From Aplectana chamaeleonis (lineage: Eukaryota > Nematoda > Chromadorea > Rhabditida > Cosmocercidae): a stretch of 64,000 nt of DNA. This document shows, one piece after another, positions 36,501 to 50,123 of this stretch. The DNA lies in NCBI GenBank assembly GCA_029168955.1, contig JAPDOI010001171.1, forward strand, positions 150,005 through 214,004, read 5' to 3'. The notes under the pieces are model-generated. The model made no database searches. It was not told the origin of the DNA and worked only from the letters and a program-made list of their open reading frames with translations. A program made the position numbers and the translations under genes. Each line of letters opens with the position of its first letter. Within the stretch, counting starts at the first letter, position 1.

Positions 36501-39500
36501 AATTGTTGAGGCTTCCCAGGTGGTCTTTGGTGATTTTGTGGATAATTCAAAGTTTTTTTTCCATATTTCAATTCAAATCTGGAACTATTCTGGAACTATT
36601 TTTTTCACCACAATTTTGTTCTCTTCATTTTCGTGAACTATTGCACTGCTTAATAGCAACTACTTTTGCCTGGTGACCAGCAAAGGCCGCGGCCCCCTCC
36701 TTCTTCCCGGCGCCAAAAACTGCAGCCCCCTCTGTGACCATCACAGCGTGAGCCTATGCCTGTGTTGACGTCGAAAGAACGCATGAAAACGAGCCAGAAA
36801 GAGCCCCAAAAGAGCTCGAAGTTGCCACTTTGAGCGCAAGGCAAACTCCAAATGGGCAATGCCCGCCCATCGACGTGAACAAAGGAACACTCGAAATCGT
36901 GAGCTTAGCGATGGTTTCCGATCAAAAGCCCCATTCTTCTCTTCATTCTCAATTTCTCTCTTTACTCAGGTCAGCTCGCATACGTCGACTGCAGAAAACC
37001 GAAGTTACAAGCCTCGGACTACTCGTCCACCATGCTTCTCTAGCTCAGTTTTTGAGGGGCCATACCTCCGTTCCCAGGGGGGCCTTGTACGATTCCGGAG
37101 ACATCATTGGAATCAGCGTGGGACCGAACTCGAAATAGGCGGAGAAACAGAAGAACGATTTTTGTCGTGAACACTGCCTTTAAAGGCACAGTCCAACCCC
37201 AGAATCTTTTCTCTGCTTTCCAGCCTTTCTTGAAAACGGTTCCAAGCTGAATCCAATGATGTCTCTGGCATCGTACAAGACCCCCTGGGAACGGAGTTAT
37301 GGAACTTCAGAAATTGAGCTGCGGAAGCATAGTGGACGAGTTGTCCGGGGCTTGCAACGTCCGTCTTTGCCAACCGATGTATGCGAGCCGACCTGAATGG
37401 ATAGAAAGGTTGAGAATGTAGGGAAAAACGGGGATATTTATCGAAAATCATTGCTCATCTCGCTACTGTTCAGCTCGAAAGATCGTAAAAGGGGCGTGCC
37501 AAAGTGGCTTCCCGAGGTGGGCGCCCTAGAGGGGCTTCCTCCTGTATCTCGCTTATTCGGGGAATTGATAGCTCGCACTTGGCAGGTATTATATGAGGTG
37601 GATCTATTTCACAATTATGTGGAAATCTCAGCTTTCGTCCCTGAGCTTAGACTATGCCTTTAAGCCCGTTTCGTAACGATTTAAGATCGCACCAGACCTC
37701 TCATTTCCACAAAAACCTATCGTTCGGAATGCATTTGGCATTCAGGAAGACTCGTCATTTCGTCGAGTAGTATGTACCAGCATGAAAAGGTGGACTGCCA
37801 GCACTGACAGGACAAACTAACTAATTTCGATGCTTTTTTCAGCAACAGTTTCCAAATGTTCGCTACAATAAAGGTCTGATATAGGTTTTCTTTCAGAAAA
37901 AAAAGGCAGGAATCCTTCCTATCGCGGTCCTGCCTTTAAGCCAAACGAGGGTAACATTCTTCCCGCTTCCCTCACGCAATAAAGTACATTTTTTTGGTTG
38001 GAATGGATTTGACTCCATTCATACTCTTGACCATCCCGATAAGCGAAGAAGAGTTTCACTTAGCACAAACGAACGCATCAAGATTCATTTTTCGATTGGC
38101 AGACATAGAACATCAAAATAAGATAGAAAAGTCACACGGAAGAAAAAAACCGGAAACTTGTAGCGTGGAAATGCTCACAAAGCCGGTCACTGTGATCCGT
38201 GAAAGGGTTTATTCATGGAACGCAGACAAGAAATGGGTCGATTGAGCAAAAAAAGTTACTCAAGTTTCAATGGTAAAAATTTCGGTAAAATTCGAGATTA
38301 AGTCGGTAAATCGGTAAATGAAGAACCACCGAAAAATACCGGTAAATCCGGTAAGTCGGTGAACGAAATTCCGTTCTACAGCTGGTTGGACCTACGGATT
38401 TACCCCTGACGTAGAGTGAGTAGAGGCATGCTGGCCGCCAAAGCTTCAAAGCTTACAAAAATGTGAGATAACTTTTCATTGATACTTATTTACAGCCCAC
38501 GGCAAACAAAAGAAGGCGTTTGTTCGGTTGCGTATTTCCACTAAGCATACTGTAGCCTGCGGACGTTCTGCGATAGTCGAGGCCAAATTTGCAATTTTTC
38601 ATCAATTGTGAGGAAAAAACAGGAAACGATAAGAAACGGTAAGTATTCCGCCCACACACATACATATGTCATCAATACACCTAAAATCTTTATCATAGAT
38701 ACAAACCGGAATAAGAAAGAAAATTACAAAACAATGGAAATAACAGAAAAAAAATTATTTTGCTAGTTATTCCTGAGCGTATTCATGGCAGAGACTTTAG
38801 GCATACTGATAATGTTTGAGTGTGGGGAAAAACTCAACGTTTCCGATGATTTTCTGCAAAAAAACAGGAGAAAATTACAATATTGCCGTCGACTATGGCA
38901 GGACGTCCGCAAACTACACTATGCTTAAAGGAAATACGCAGCCACACAACCGCCTTTTTCCGTTGCCTTAGACTGTAAAATGACTGGCAATAACATTCTC
39001 TGATGATATTCCATTTTCCTTGCTCAATTTTAGATTAGTGCGGCGTATTTTGGGAAACGACGCTTGAATTTACAAACAAAATTATCATGTGCGTATGAAC
39101 TAATACGAATACGATTTGCCATCATACTTGAAATCACTTCTTGTTTTCCAAACTCTTTAGTGCAGATAAGCACAGAAAAAAAAACTTCGCAGAAATGGTT
39201 TGGAATGGTTTGCTTAATTTCGAGAAAATTTTCAGTTGGCGTTCACGATCTTGTTGGTACACTTAAAATTGAGCTAGGAAGCTCATTTTTGGAAAGGAGG
39301 CTGAAAATGGATGCAGGTCGCTCCTATTCCATTTTTATCTTGATACCTTAACTTTGAAGGGTATATAAAAATCGTGAGTTTACATACAAAATCAGCCGTT
39401 GAACGCGAAAACTGCTGGGGCATGTTACGGCTGTGGAGAGCAGGGTATGTGGGTGGATCTGCAGCCAATTAACATAGGTCATTGGGGGTAAGTACTAAAC

Positions 39501-42500
39501 TTGTCAGATTTCGTACTCATGACACGTCATCGATCGATAATCAATATTATCGATTTTCGCGCTTATTGCACAAAATGCGACGAGGCGTGGTAATTGTTGA
39601 TGGGTATGGATCTCTTGGTTTGGGAATTTTACTCATCAAACATTATCGATTAATACCAATCAATAATATCGATTTTTTCGCCTGTTGCACAAACTGCCGC
39701 AATCAGTGTTGATTGCCGATGGTTCTAAGTACCTTCTTTGGGAACTTCTTATCATGCAAAATCGAATATTTATGATCAATAATATCGATATTTCACCTGA
39801 TGCGCAAAATGCGGCGATGAGTGGTATTTTTTATGGTTGTGGGTCATAAGCTTCGACAATTGTACTCATACTACAATATCGTCTGTTAGAGGTTTCATCT
39901 CTTCAAACTGGAAATAGTTGAGCAAAATTCATGTCAGAAAGGGAACCTTCAGGGAAAATAGTAGAAAATTAAGCTTCCTGGAAAAAGTAACGATTTGGTA
40001 AAGTAAAAAAAAATCAAAAATAACTTGAAATATCTTAAAAAATGATTTGGCGTAAAATAGCCTGAAGTAGTGAAAAAACTAGGAAATGAAGTGAAATAAA
40101 TAAAACTACGATTTGGTAGTCAATCTTAGACCACCTCTTTGAAAGTAGAGATAGACGAGGGATGGGATTTTACGAGCTTCTCCGTCAAACTTATCAAAAT
40201 GAAATCAAGCGCGCAACGGAAAAATTAAGCCATTTTTGAAAGCTGTAATAAGGGAATCAGCATAGGTCAAGCTAGGTAAACGCGACGCTCTAATCCATAT
40301 CCAGCTTAATTTTGCTTTGATAAGTTTGACGGAGAAGCTCATAAAATCCTATCACTCGTCTATCTCTACTTCTAAAGAGGTGGTCTAAGATTGACTACCA
40401 AATCGTATTTTTAGTTATTTCACTTCATTTCCTAGCTTTTTCACTACTTCAGGCTATTTTACGCCAAATCATTTTTAAAGAAATTTCAAGGCATTTTTGA
40501 AACTTTTTTTGACATTACCAAATCTCTAGTTTTGCCAACAAGCTAAATTGTGATATTTGAAAATGCAGCGGTTCGAATTCGTGAGAAAAATTGTGCGAAA
40601 TTTTTGCGCTGGAGCGCAAGGGTATAATAGGAATTCAGGAAGCGCCAATGAACTACCTAGCTAGACTCTGGCAAACCCTAGTGACCTGTGGATTTCGCTT
40701 ATCACCAGCAGCAGAGCGGTGAGCCTCGGTGAAATATGACTAGTGATAAGGAGATTCCGACGGAAAAGCCACCAATTCGCGCTGTGATTATTGAAAACAG
40801 GAGTTCACTTCAAATGAACCAGAGTCTATAATACTCTGATATGTGTGCATAGTCTTTTCCGCATGTCGAAAGCACAATTGCGGATTGACACACTTGGAGA
40901 TTTGAGGCACCGAAAAGAACTTGGGGGCAAGAACGGTGTGCGAGTACGGGTGACGCCCAGGTTCCCCGAAACCTCGAGGATCATCGCTAGTTATGACTGC
41001 TGTCTGGGCTACGTGCGTACCTTGCTATCGAATTCCTCCACAATCTCCATAGTCACACCCGGAATCTGCATGAGAACTTGAAGAAATGAATCCGTAAACC
41101 GGCGCTGCAAAGCAAACTGTTAAAATACAGTAACTAGTCTTGGGCCGAAGCTGTGACAACTTGTTTTTTGCATAGTTTTTCCAATTCCATTGTTTCATAT
41201 CTAGTAGCTTGCCCGCGAGCTGCTCGGATAAACGTGCCGACTAATAGCGACGCAACAAGGGAACTAATGCGGTGCCAAGAGCGATCAGCCCGCTTTTTAT
41301 GCACTGTTAGCTCTAAATGGCTCGCAGTCGGTGCGCTCCAACAAAAGAAGGGCTCATCGCGGGCAACTTGATTTGAAGGCAGTGTTCACGATGAAAAATT
41401 TGCCCGTTTTTCGGCGGAAACGTAAGCTTTGGATCCCTCTCAAAAGAGTAAGTATGGAAGTGCGACGGAAAGCGGCCGGAAGTTGGTGAAGATCTCGTGG
41501 TCCAGCCAACCCATTGGGTCACCCCGCCCACGTCATGTAAGAGTTGTCCTGCGTTCCTTTGACCAGGGGAACAGAGGCCGAATTTTCGAAAACTCTTTGT
41601 CGCGAATGATTCTTACATCCAATCATGTGCATTGACCAATCTTATTCTTTAGAAGTTTTTGGTACAGGAAACAGAAACAAAGAAGTCACTCAACTAGGAA
41701 TTTTGAAGCGCGAAACCGTTTCCGAAGTTAGGTTTAACGGTTTGTCCATAGTGCACAAAACACACCAGCAGGCGCAAATAATTATTTAAAGGCAGTGTTC
41801 ACGATAAATTTCACTTCCGATATCTTCACGGCGTACGGAAGGTCTGGTGCCCTATATAGCAAGGCATGCTTAAAGGCAGTGTTCACGATGAGAAAAGTAT
41901 TTGAAATTCCCCTAGGAATGGGTAGTGGAAGGACACTCTGTAACGTTTACGTCGAAAGAACGCATGAAAACGAGCTAGGAAGAGCCCCAAAAGAGCCCGA
42001 AGTTGCCACTTCGAGCGCAAGGCAAACCCCAAAAGCGCAACACACGCCCACCGACGTGAACGAATGAAAGCTTGAAATCATGAGATGAGCGATGGTTTCC
42101 TATGATTGGCCCCGTTCTTCCCTTCATTCTCGACTTCTCTCTTTACTCAGGTCAGCTCGCATACATCGGCGGCAAAATACGGAAGTTACAAGACTCGGAA
42201 AACTCGTCCACCATGCTTCTCTAGCTCAATTTTTGAGGGACCATTACTCCGTTTCCAGAAGGTCGTGTACGATTTCGGAGGCATCGTTGGAATCAGCATG
42301 GGACCGTTTTCAAGATAGGCGAAAAAACGGAAAAAAATTTTATCGTGGACACTGCCTTCAAAAAGGACACGAAAGACGCGTTTTTGGGCAAACATAGGCC
42401 CTCTCTTGTTTACGTTGATTTTTTGAGCGTGGAGGAATTGACCGCTAGAATGATGATACCCATCAGTGCAATGAAACGACCAGCTCACTTATTAGCACTT

Positions 42501-45500
42501 CCTTGACTTGATCATTCCTGTAATCTGAGTCTTCATTTGTTCATTCCGAGGGCGCGGATCTGGGGCACCAGGCGTGTCTGGGGCACCAAAACTCTTGTTT
42601 GCAGCCGTTATTTTGCCGCTCCTGGCTCGTTTTCTACCGTTCTTTCGACACTGGGAGCCTAGGATCCTTCTCGCCTATCATTTCACTGTGGAAAGTCAAG
42701 GAGGATGATCATCGCGAACGCTGCCTTTAATAGAGTTTAAACAGTTTTTCCATGATACTCCAGAGCTTCATGTGGGCTTTCCCTTACTATCCAATACTTC
42801 GTAAACTTGCTTACTCAAAAACAGAAAACTAGAATACGGTTTTTCATCGTGAACACTGCACTTCATTCATTCATCACTGCCTTCAAGTGAATAAGACTAT
42901 TAGGGTTCACTGATGCATCTACTCTGCTTCTCTGAATCAAATTCCGGTCCGCAGTTGCGTCTCGACAAGCTTTGCGGCAGCACGCTTTCGAGTCGGAAGA
43001 GTTTCCTGCGCTGCAGCCGCCGATTTGTTGACTCTATGTGGGTTTTGGGAACTGGAAACTAAACAAAATTGGAGAACACTGTATAAAAAAGTCACATCGA
43101 GTCGGCTTTGGCGCTGGAAACTTGATTGACTCGAGCGCGTGCGGCCGCAAAGAGTGTCGAGACGCAATTGCGGACCGGAATTTGGCCTAGAAAAGCCCAG
43201 TACTGTCCGGCACGCAGTCAGCCCGACATGAGTGTCTGCGCGCAACTTACGCGATCACAGAGCGGGGTTGTTCGCGGCCAGTTCAAGTTGCAATTTTCGC
43301 GCGCGGTAAGAACAGCTTGCGAGCGCGGCGCGTTCTATTTGCCAATTTCTGTAGTTGATAAGTCCGCTCGTGGAGGAAGCTCTGAATCTTGTCATGATCA
43401 AGCTACAGTAATGATCAAGAGACCTGATTGTGACACTGTATCTTGATCAAGTCAAGTATTTCAAAAAGTTAATCTATCAGGTTGTCCGATAAGTTCTTGC
43501 CGTTTTTTAAAATTTTTTATAACTTTATTTTTAAACATAAAATAACAACAATTTAATCAATAATGTATTCTCCGTTGTTTGTTATGACTTGCTCCTGTGT
43601 GACTTATGACTTGTTATGGTATGTTATGTTATGACTTGCTCCTGTTATGTTATGACTGTTATGAATCGAAATTGCCACTTTTGAACTTCGCAAACCAATA
43701 TCGAGCAGTTCTTTCAGCTATGGCACCCTCTCCGTATACGGCACAAATCTCTCTGCAGCTTCCGTGGCTTTGGCACCTCGGTTAAACGCAAAAAGTAGAT
43801 GGTGTCGAAAATGCTCGTTTTTGTCGACTTGACACTCCATTTAAATGCTCTAAAAATTAACAAAAACTAATCGAAACAAAAAAACCAAATAGACTTTCTT
43901 GTAGAGCGAAAAATTCTCTTACGAATAACACAAAACATTGTACCAAAAAATTTCATTTCGATCGCTAATTTTTTAATTTAAAAAAACGGCAAGAACTTAT
44001 CGGACAACCTAATATGAAGAAAGACCAGAAAATGCAAATTAATGGATAAAGATTTTGACAGCACTCCCATCTTTGAATCAGCCACTCACAACGGCCGTAA
44101 AGGGACGGATCACGCAAATTTCCAATGCACCGCAAAGTGAGTGCATTTGCAAGTTGAAATTTTCGATTATAAGATATCTGAATTAATGTCATTTCAGTGA
44201 AATTGATTGAAGACTCATACTGGAATAGAGACGATAACTTTCTGTGCCAATACCTGGCTATTTTCAACTCCATATAAAATAACCCCGAATAAGCGGTGGA
44301 AAACTTCGAAAACACGGAATGAAATCTATTACTTCTAATTAGCTGCTGATGTCCACTATAAATGTCGATAGACCAACTAGATGACCACGCAAACCCTCCC
44401 ATCCGACTATCACCCTCGGGCGAAAGTTGACACTCAACGAATATTTAAAACGTGGTTAGACTTTCCGAAGTGAATCGAAGTGAGAAAACAGTGAAACAAA
44501 GGGAAACCAAAACTCACCAGACACAAATATATATGGAAAACAAGTCCCATAAGTGCAGGTCCAGCCACTTCGTCAGCTCCGTGCAACTGAAGCGAACGTA
44601 TCGCAGATACCAGCATGTAGACTCCGACTTGATCGTCGTAACAGTCCATCAACTAGACAACGCAGATGACTAACTCGAAACAACTGGCACCACGCTTGTG
44701 GCTCTAACATTAGTTTACATCTAAAAACTCTTGGTCGAAGTCAAGGAAGCACGTGCGGGCCAAACCAAGGTCAGGGGGGCAACATGCAACTGATGTGTAT
44801 CGATCACGCGGCACCGCGAGAGCAAAACAGGATGAGGAGATAGATTGGAAAGGGAGTGAAGAACGACGACTCGGTTTGAAATCATCCATTCATCAAGCCG
44901 CTAATGAGATCGAAAATCAGGAAGGATGCCGGGCCTGTGGTGGTGGCTGGAGGGGGTCGGGCCCATGGTGGTCGCTTATATCTCGCTTATTTGGGGAAAT
45001 TGAGATCTCGCATTTGGCACGTGTTATACAGGAGGGGTCTTCTGCACAATTACACGAAAATCTCAAAATTCAAATCTGAGGGTGTGCTGGGCCTTCAAGG
45101 TGTCGATATTTAGGCCGACGAGCGGCTCGGCAAAGCGCATTCCTATAATTTGGACCATACGGTGCGTCCCAATCAATGATGTAGAATCGCACTTTGCCGC
45201 GCTACTCGGCGGCGGAAGTAGAAACGAAGCCTAAGGCATTCATACTCCCACCGGGCAGCGGTGCCGCACAGTACATTTCTGTAACATCGATCATGCAGCG
45301 CAGCACTACCGATATCATGGGACTGCACTTTGCCGAGCGGCTTCGCGGCGAAAGTAGAAACGACGTCTGAATGCTCACGCCGTCATGCCGTTTGCAGCGA
45401 AGCCACTATGGTAGGACCTTAAGGGGCTGAGCAGGGTGGTATCGCGGCGCGACCTTATGATGGGCTGCCATATTGATAGATCGCTGCGATCTATCAATAC

Positions 45501-48500
45501 GGCACCCCGCCACAAAGTCGCACCGCACCGCGATGCTACTCTGCTCAGCCCCTAAGGGGTCGTTTATACTTCCGCCGCTGAGCGGAGCGGCGAAGTGCAA
45601 TTCTATAATATTGATCCTGCGGTGCCGCGTGATCGATATCGTCGATAGAAACGATATATTCAGAAAATGGTAAAGTAGGTGATAAGCATGGCAAGATCTG
45701 GAGTTTCTTTCTAATTAACCTTGGTGAACTACGTAGTTAGACTCTCATACGAAGCTGTTGTAGGATCATCTCGTGTTTCTATGCGGCGGAATCGAATTCC
45801 CACAATTGGAAACAACCTTTTCAGGTCTTCTGCTCTCCCCATCAACCGTCCCTTACTACAGAGTAAGGAAATGTTGGGAGGAATCCATGTCACTCATAAT
45901 AGTTTTCAACCAGATAAGACGCGTATAACATATTGTTGAACAAGTTACTCAAGTTCATTTTATACCCATCAATACCCTCCTACGTACAGTACCGAGCATA
46001 TTTTTTTGCAAAAAAAAGCGTTTTGCGGCGTTTTTTGAGCTCACAAAGCGCCGCATCGCCATAAATTACTTCAGAGTTGACGAAAAGAGTTTTTTCAGGT
46101 AGTTTTCGTGTTCCTCTCAAGGAATTAAATGTAACCGTATATGTAGGAAGCCTTTTGCCTCTGGTATTCTGTTGAAAAAAAAGTGTATTTCCTTCTGAAC
46201 TTCACATCGACCACAGGCCAAAACGTGACAGATTTCTGCTACCATGACCGTCTCATCCGTTCATAATGAGGGGTTACGAGGTCCAAATACGCAATTTTCG
46301 ATGAACTTCTGGAGTTGAATCTATCATTTTGTAACACTATCGTATAGGACTAAATGAAAGCAATCCGGGAATGACTTCAGAATTGAGAATGGACAGCTTT
46401 GAAACAAGTTATGGCGTTGCGGCGCTTTAAAGGCACAGGACGTCCAAAAAATTAATTTTCAGATTTCATGCTTATCTTGGAGAGTCACACGCTGATCACA
46501 GTGGTATCTCTGAAATCGTCCAAGACCCCTTCTGAACAGAGTTATGGCTCTTCAAAGATGCCTAGATTTTGAGGGTGAAAAAATTGTGGACGAGTTATCT
46601 CAGACCTGTACTTCTCTTCATTCGCAATCGTTGCGTGAGAGAAGGCCAGGATAAGGAGACAGTCCGGTAATGGACTGAAGAACGACGGCTTGTTGGAATT
46701 CATCCATCCATCGAGCCGCTATCGAGTTCAAAAGTCTGTTAGGGGGTCGGGTCTGTGGTGGTGAGCGAAGTGGATCGGGCCTGTGGTGGTCGCTTATATC
46801 TCGCTTATTTGGAGGAATGGAGATTTCGCATTTGGCACGTGTTATACAGGAGGGGTCTTCTACACAATTACATGGAAATCTCAAAATTCATATCTGAGGG
46901 TGTAATGTGCCTTTAAGAGCGCAAAAATAATCGCCGCAAAACGCTTTCTTTGCAAAAAAATTGCTTGATACTGTATGTAGAATCTCAAAATAATCTTTCG
47001 CAAAAGCTTTCAAGTAAAGTTTCGGTATTTGAGGCAGATTAGGGCACTTGACCTATCATTCGCATAAAAAAACACTTTTGGTGGTCTTCATGACGGCCGC
47101 TCCCGAAAAACTGGAAGAAACCGGACTACTTCTGATTTGAATTCAGTTTTGATCTTGAGAGAAGTCAAGTTTACGGCCTCAGAATCTTATTCGTCTGAAA
47201 AGCAGCTGGCATCCAGGAGGAGATTTTGATGGTATTGTGCCAGCATGTGCAGGTGGAGTAATATTACTGACTGCTATTTTAAAACTGATTCTAAGGGTTC
47301 TATCGGCAACCACTTCACGATTTCGACTAAAAAAAACGGGCTACGCTCTCATGTGCAAGACCGCAAAACCGTTTAGCGCTCACCTCCAAGCCCAATGATG
47401 AAAACATTCTTTTTCGCTTCTACTGCACAGCACACCCCTCGCCGGTCTGTTTAGAGTTCCATGGCGGAGCGGCGCAACTAGATGTTGTGTTTGGTTTTCG
47501 GTCGACATCCGTGCATCAAATCGTATTTGAAGCATGGCATCGCGCCGCAAATGAAATGAATTATCGAACTCATATAAGGAACGAAAACACTTTTGTGGTT
47601 TGGGCAGCCCCGCTACGGCGAAAAAAATCGCGGCTCGCAGCAACAAAAATAATTCATCCTTTCTGACCTTTCAGGGAAGGAGCATGATCATGCCCAAAGG
47701 GGAACCATTGGATTTAACTGTAGAATCACTCCAGAATTTCAGAGAATTCTGCGCAGTGTCTAGGGAGGGCCCGCAGATTAACGCTTGAGCATCAGCAAAG
47801 GAAAATGAAAGGCCACAAAAAGGGAAAGACGGAAATTTGATTTTTTTTTCAGAAGCGGCAGAGACGCAGAATGCTTGCTCACAATAGCGATAGCAACATG
47901 TCATGGTGGACCCAACACCTGGAGTACAGGTAGCCAATGGGCCGGATAAGCGAAAGAAAAACCTAAAATAGATCGGTCGAAATTTCGGAAAAAAATCCAG
48001 GATTAGTTCGGCAGATCGGTAAATGAAACTTTGTCAGAAAAAATGAAAGTACTGTGCTTCTCTGGGCCAAATTCCGGTCCGCAATTGCGTCTCGACACGC
48101 TTTGCGGCCGCACGCGCTCGAGTCAGTCGAGTTTCCAACGCCAGCCGACTCGATGTGGTTTTTTTTATACAGTTTTCTCCGATTTTTTCAGTCTCTAGTT
48201 TCCAAAACCCACCTAGAGTCAACATATCGGCTGCTGCGGCGCTGGAAACTCTTCCAACTCCAATGCGCGCGGCCGCAAAGCGTGTCGAGACGCAATGGCG
48301 GACCGGAAGTTGGGCCAGAGAGACACAGTAAATGCCGTAAACTGGTAAATCTATAAACGGTAAATGCCCACCCCTGGCCCTGACGGACTAAGTTCGTGAC
48401 TGGATGCTGGCAATCCATCGATACACAAGGCTGACCACCCGAGCGCCCCAACGTCAATGGCGGCCAAACATTTTCAAGAACAGCTGGAGAAAAGAACGTA

Positions 48501-50049
48501 CCTTCTCAACGAAAACCTTACACAACCCAGCAGACCTAACAGCGACGATGGAATCACGGAAAGTCAACGCCGAGAATATAGACATAATAACTGAGGAAAG
48601 TCCGATTTTCTCATTGAACAGCCACTCCCCCAACGACGACATTGACAGCACGCCTTTCTTTTCATCACCTTAAGATTAATGCCAGTCCAGTAAGATACCC
48701 TCACTGATGTTTTCGAAGGAATCGCGAAATTGCGACTTTCGAAATGCTCTGTCATAACTCGGCTCAAAAAGACCAGTTCGAATCCGCCAGCGCATATCTG
48801 GCATGAAAATCGGGAGCTACACATCTGCTCTGAGATTATAACCAGATTTATTGTGTGAGCCCTAGATGTTTGGTCAGTTGTGAAGCATGCATATACTCAA
48901 ATAAAGAGCTCTCGAAGGTGACGCCAATCATGTCTTTGCAAATCAAACTGACCACTTTGGGCCGAGTTGTGGACAAAAGTCGAGATTCCGCGACTTTTTA
49001 CAAGGAAATGACCACACCGAGAATAAAAACTACCCATACAGTCAAGTTTTTCTGATCGACTACCTCCCGGGTAGTCACTAAAGACCCACCCTTGCTGCTA
49101 GAGTAACAGTGAAAAAAGTTATGGACCAGGAGTGTCGAGCTCCGTGGACATAATACCACTAGGCTACCGTGTCCTGCCATAATCTCCGGAATGACAACAG
49201 ACGAACCTAAAATTCGCGTTCTGCGCCCAATTTACCTCTTCGCAGAAAGTTAGGACGGAAAAATTTTTTTTTACCTCTGAACCCCAAAAAAATTGGATTG
49301 TAAGGGGTATCAGATATCAATTTTTCCCAGACTACTATTGAGGTTTTTTTGGGCTCTGAACACGAGAATGAGGTTCGCTTGGAATATTTCGAACGATTGC
49401 GGCATGTTATGGTAAGCATAACGTCATTTAACTAGCACAGCATATATTAGGTTGTTCGGAAAGAAATGCGCGTTTGAGTCCAAAAAACTTTTTATTATAA
49501 AAACGAAATTAAACAAGATTTATTCAAAAGATAGTCTCCATTACTATCAATGATTTGTTGCCAACGTGTATGCAGAGAATGGATTCCTCTTTCGAAGAAC
49601 TCGGCCGGCTACTACTCAAAGTAGTTGGACACCCAGCACCCAGAGTTGGACTTCTCGGACAAAGAGAAAACCTGACCGCGGGCAACTATTTGAAATACAG
49701 CTGACCGCGACAATGCGGCGGTTGAAGCGCGTTGCGACCGCGCTCATGTTTTACCGGCGGTCGAACCGCGCTTGGACGCGGTTAAACCGCGATAAGAAAC
49801 GACGGTCGGACCGCGTGCATCGCAAAATCAGCGGCCGCGAGAGGCAGGGCGGCGCGGCTTTTAGTCCGATGTCTGTAACTCAAGAAGTTTCAGAACACGT
49901 TCACATATGATGTCGCTTCTGCTTAAGTTGTCACGCACGCTGCATAACATATTAGTCCAACTTTTCATTCATTGGTTCTTCTAAATAAGAATTAATATTA
50001 ATCATATTATTTAAAATTTTATAATTTTCAAGTATTTTCGCATTATTAC

Positions 50050-50123
<74 letters not shown>

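Noticed and set aside
40740..40781. Possible terminal exon RELVAFPSESPYH with stop
   Set aside because: In phase with exon 41021-41104, but the exportin-5 match continues into 30819-30905. At most an alternative ending.
44090..44177. Minus-strand segment ISYNRKFQLANALTLRCIGN with splice-like borders
   Set aside because: It could be placed between exons 44518-44652 and 41021-41104, but it breaks the match to exportin-5, which is continuous when those two exons are joined directly.
43965..44402. 145-codon minus-strand ORF
   Set aside because: It reads straight into the mariner inverted terminus at 44012, so it is not a conserved gene.
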